Below are positions 5,714-5,842 of a stretch of 5,842 bases of DNA, in pieces. The DNA lies in assembly GCA_900542175.1 (NCBI GenBank), contig UQNC01000074.1, forward strand, positions 1-5,842, read 5' to 3'. The notes below the pieces were generated by a model, which had not been told where the DNA came from, searched no databases, and saw only the letters and a program-made list of their open reading frames with translations. How positions within the stretch are numbered: the first letter of the stretch is position 1; each line of letters begins with the position of its first letter. The position numbers and the translations under genes were made by a program. Source of the stretch: an uncultured Collinsella sp. (GTDB lineage: Bacteria; Actinomycetota; Coriobacteriia; Coriobacteriales; Coriobacteriaceae).

Positions 5714-5842
5714 CGAAACCTGCCCATCTACTACGTTTGACTCGATACCCCCGACCATACCCCTGTTTTCCAGAAAACTGCAGGCGTTCTACCTGCACTG
5801 ATAATTGTTCTCGGGGGAAGCGGGCACTGCGGGGCGCGGCAA
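5714..5842 (-). repeat. Diverged inverted copy B of the palindromic element, cut by the window end
   Basis: Bases 5735-5796 align without gaps to the reverse complement of 5534-5595 in copy A. By hand count about 41 of 62 positions are identical, including an exact TCTACCTGC block (5788-5796) and shared GTTTTC and AAAA blocks. Similarity to the terminal repeat of copy A seems to continue back to about 5714 (CGAAACC-TGCC), with a gap. Copy B has its own symmetries: GTTTTC/GAAAAC (5765-5778) and TGCAGG/CCTGCA (5779-5784 and 5792-5797). Its right end would lie just beyond the window. Confidence 0.5.

Larger units (their letters stand above)
5404..5842. other. Non-coding, repeat-rich region downstream of the regulator
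   Basis: No reading frame here looks like a protein. The frames that exist run through inverted repeats and lack a ribosome binding site or recognisable motifs. The region is visibly richer in A and T than the genes before it. It contains a compact hairpin, a 154-base palindromic element, a second nested hairpin and a diverged inverted copy of the palindromic element, all listed separately. Confidence 0.7.

Noticed and set aside
5452..5727. Minus-strand frame of 91 codons across the repeat region
   Set aside because: It is built almost entirely from the two arms and core of the palindromic element, with no coding signal.
5619..5801. Plus-strand frame of 60 codons after the palindromic element
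   Set aside because: It runs through the nested hairpin and repeat copy B, has no ribosome binding site and its product resembles no protein I know.
5404..5842. CRISPR array or tRNA in the repeat region
   Set aside because: Repeats are inverted and unevenly spaced rather than regular direct repeats, and no cloverleaf with a TTCGA-type arm is visible.

Overview
The window is high-G+C bacterial DNA. It holds five complete genes in two divergent operons, followed by about 440 bases of non-coding sequence rich in inverted repeats. Gene style, base composition, an apparently leaderless kinase gene and the wording of the transporter proteins suggest an actinobacterium, most likely a gut Coriobacteriia of the Collinsella type. 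This is an impression from reading, not a database result.

Left half, minus strand: an ABC exporter operon reads leftward from position 3430. It encodes an ATPase (2492-3430), a first ABC-2 permease (1295-2482) and a second ABC-2 permease (103-1308). The genes are tightly packed, with a 9-base gap and then a 14-base overlap, and each has its own Shine-Dalgarno sequence. In all three cases I prefer or confirm a start supported by that sequence, and for the ATPase and the second permease this lies downstream of the longest open frame.

Right half, plus strand: after a 201-base divergent spacer come a membrane histidine kinase of the HisKA_3/NarL-DesK class (3632-4777) and a NarL/LuxR-type response regulator (4774-5403), coupled by an ATGA overlap. 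The kinase has no sizeable extracytoplasmic sensor domain. A TACAAT -10 element sits six bases before its ATG, so its mRNA probably starts at the start codon.

Together these five genes have the composition and approximate protein sizes of the lnrJKLMN (yfiJKLMN) linearmycin-resistance system of Bacillus subtilis: kinase, regulator, ATPase and two permeases. The reasonable inference is a self-contained stress or drug-sensing module. The kinase would sense an envelope-active compound at the membrane, and the regulator would switch on the divergent exporter. The substrate cannot be read from the sequence.

Right end (5404-5842): no convincing gene. It holds a 154-base palindromic, MITE-like element with perfect 17-base terminal inverted repeats, and an overlapping smaller hairpin that would compete with it. 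It also holds a separate nested hairpin with a possible pseudoknot, and a diverged second copy of the palindromic element in the opposite orientation that runs off the window. This repeat cluster is the least explained part of the window.
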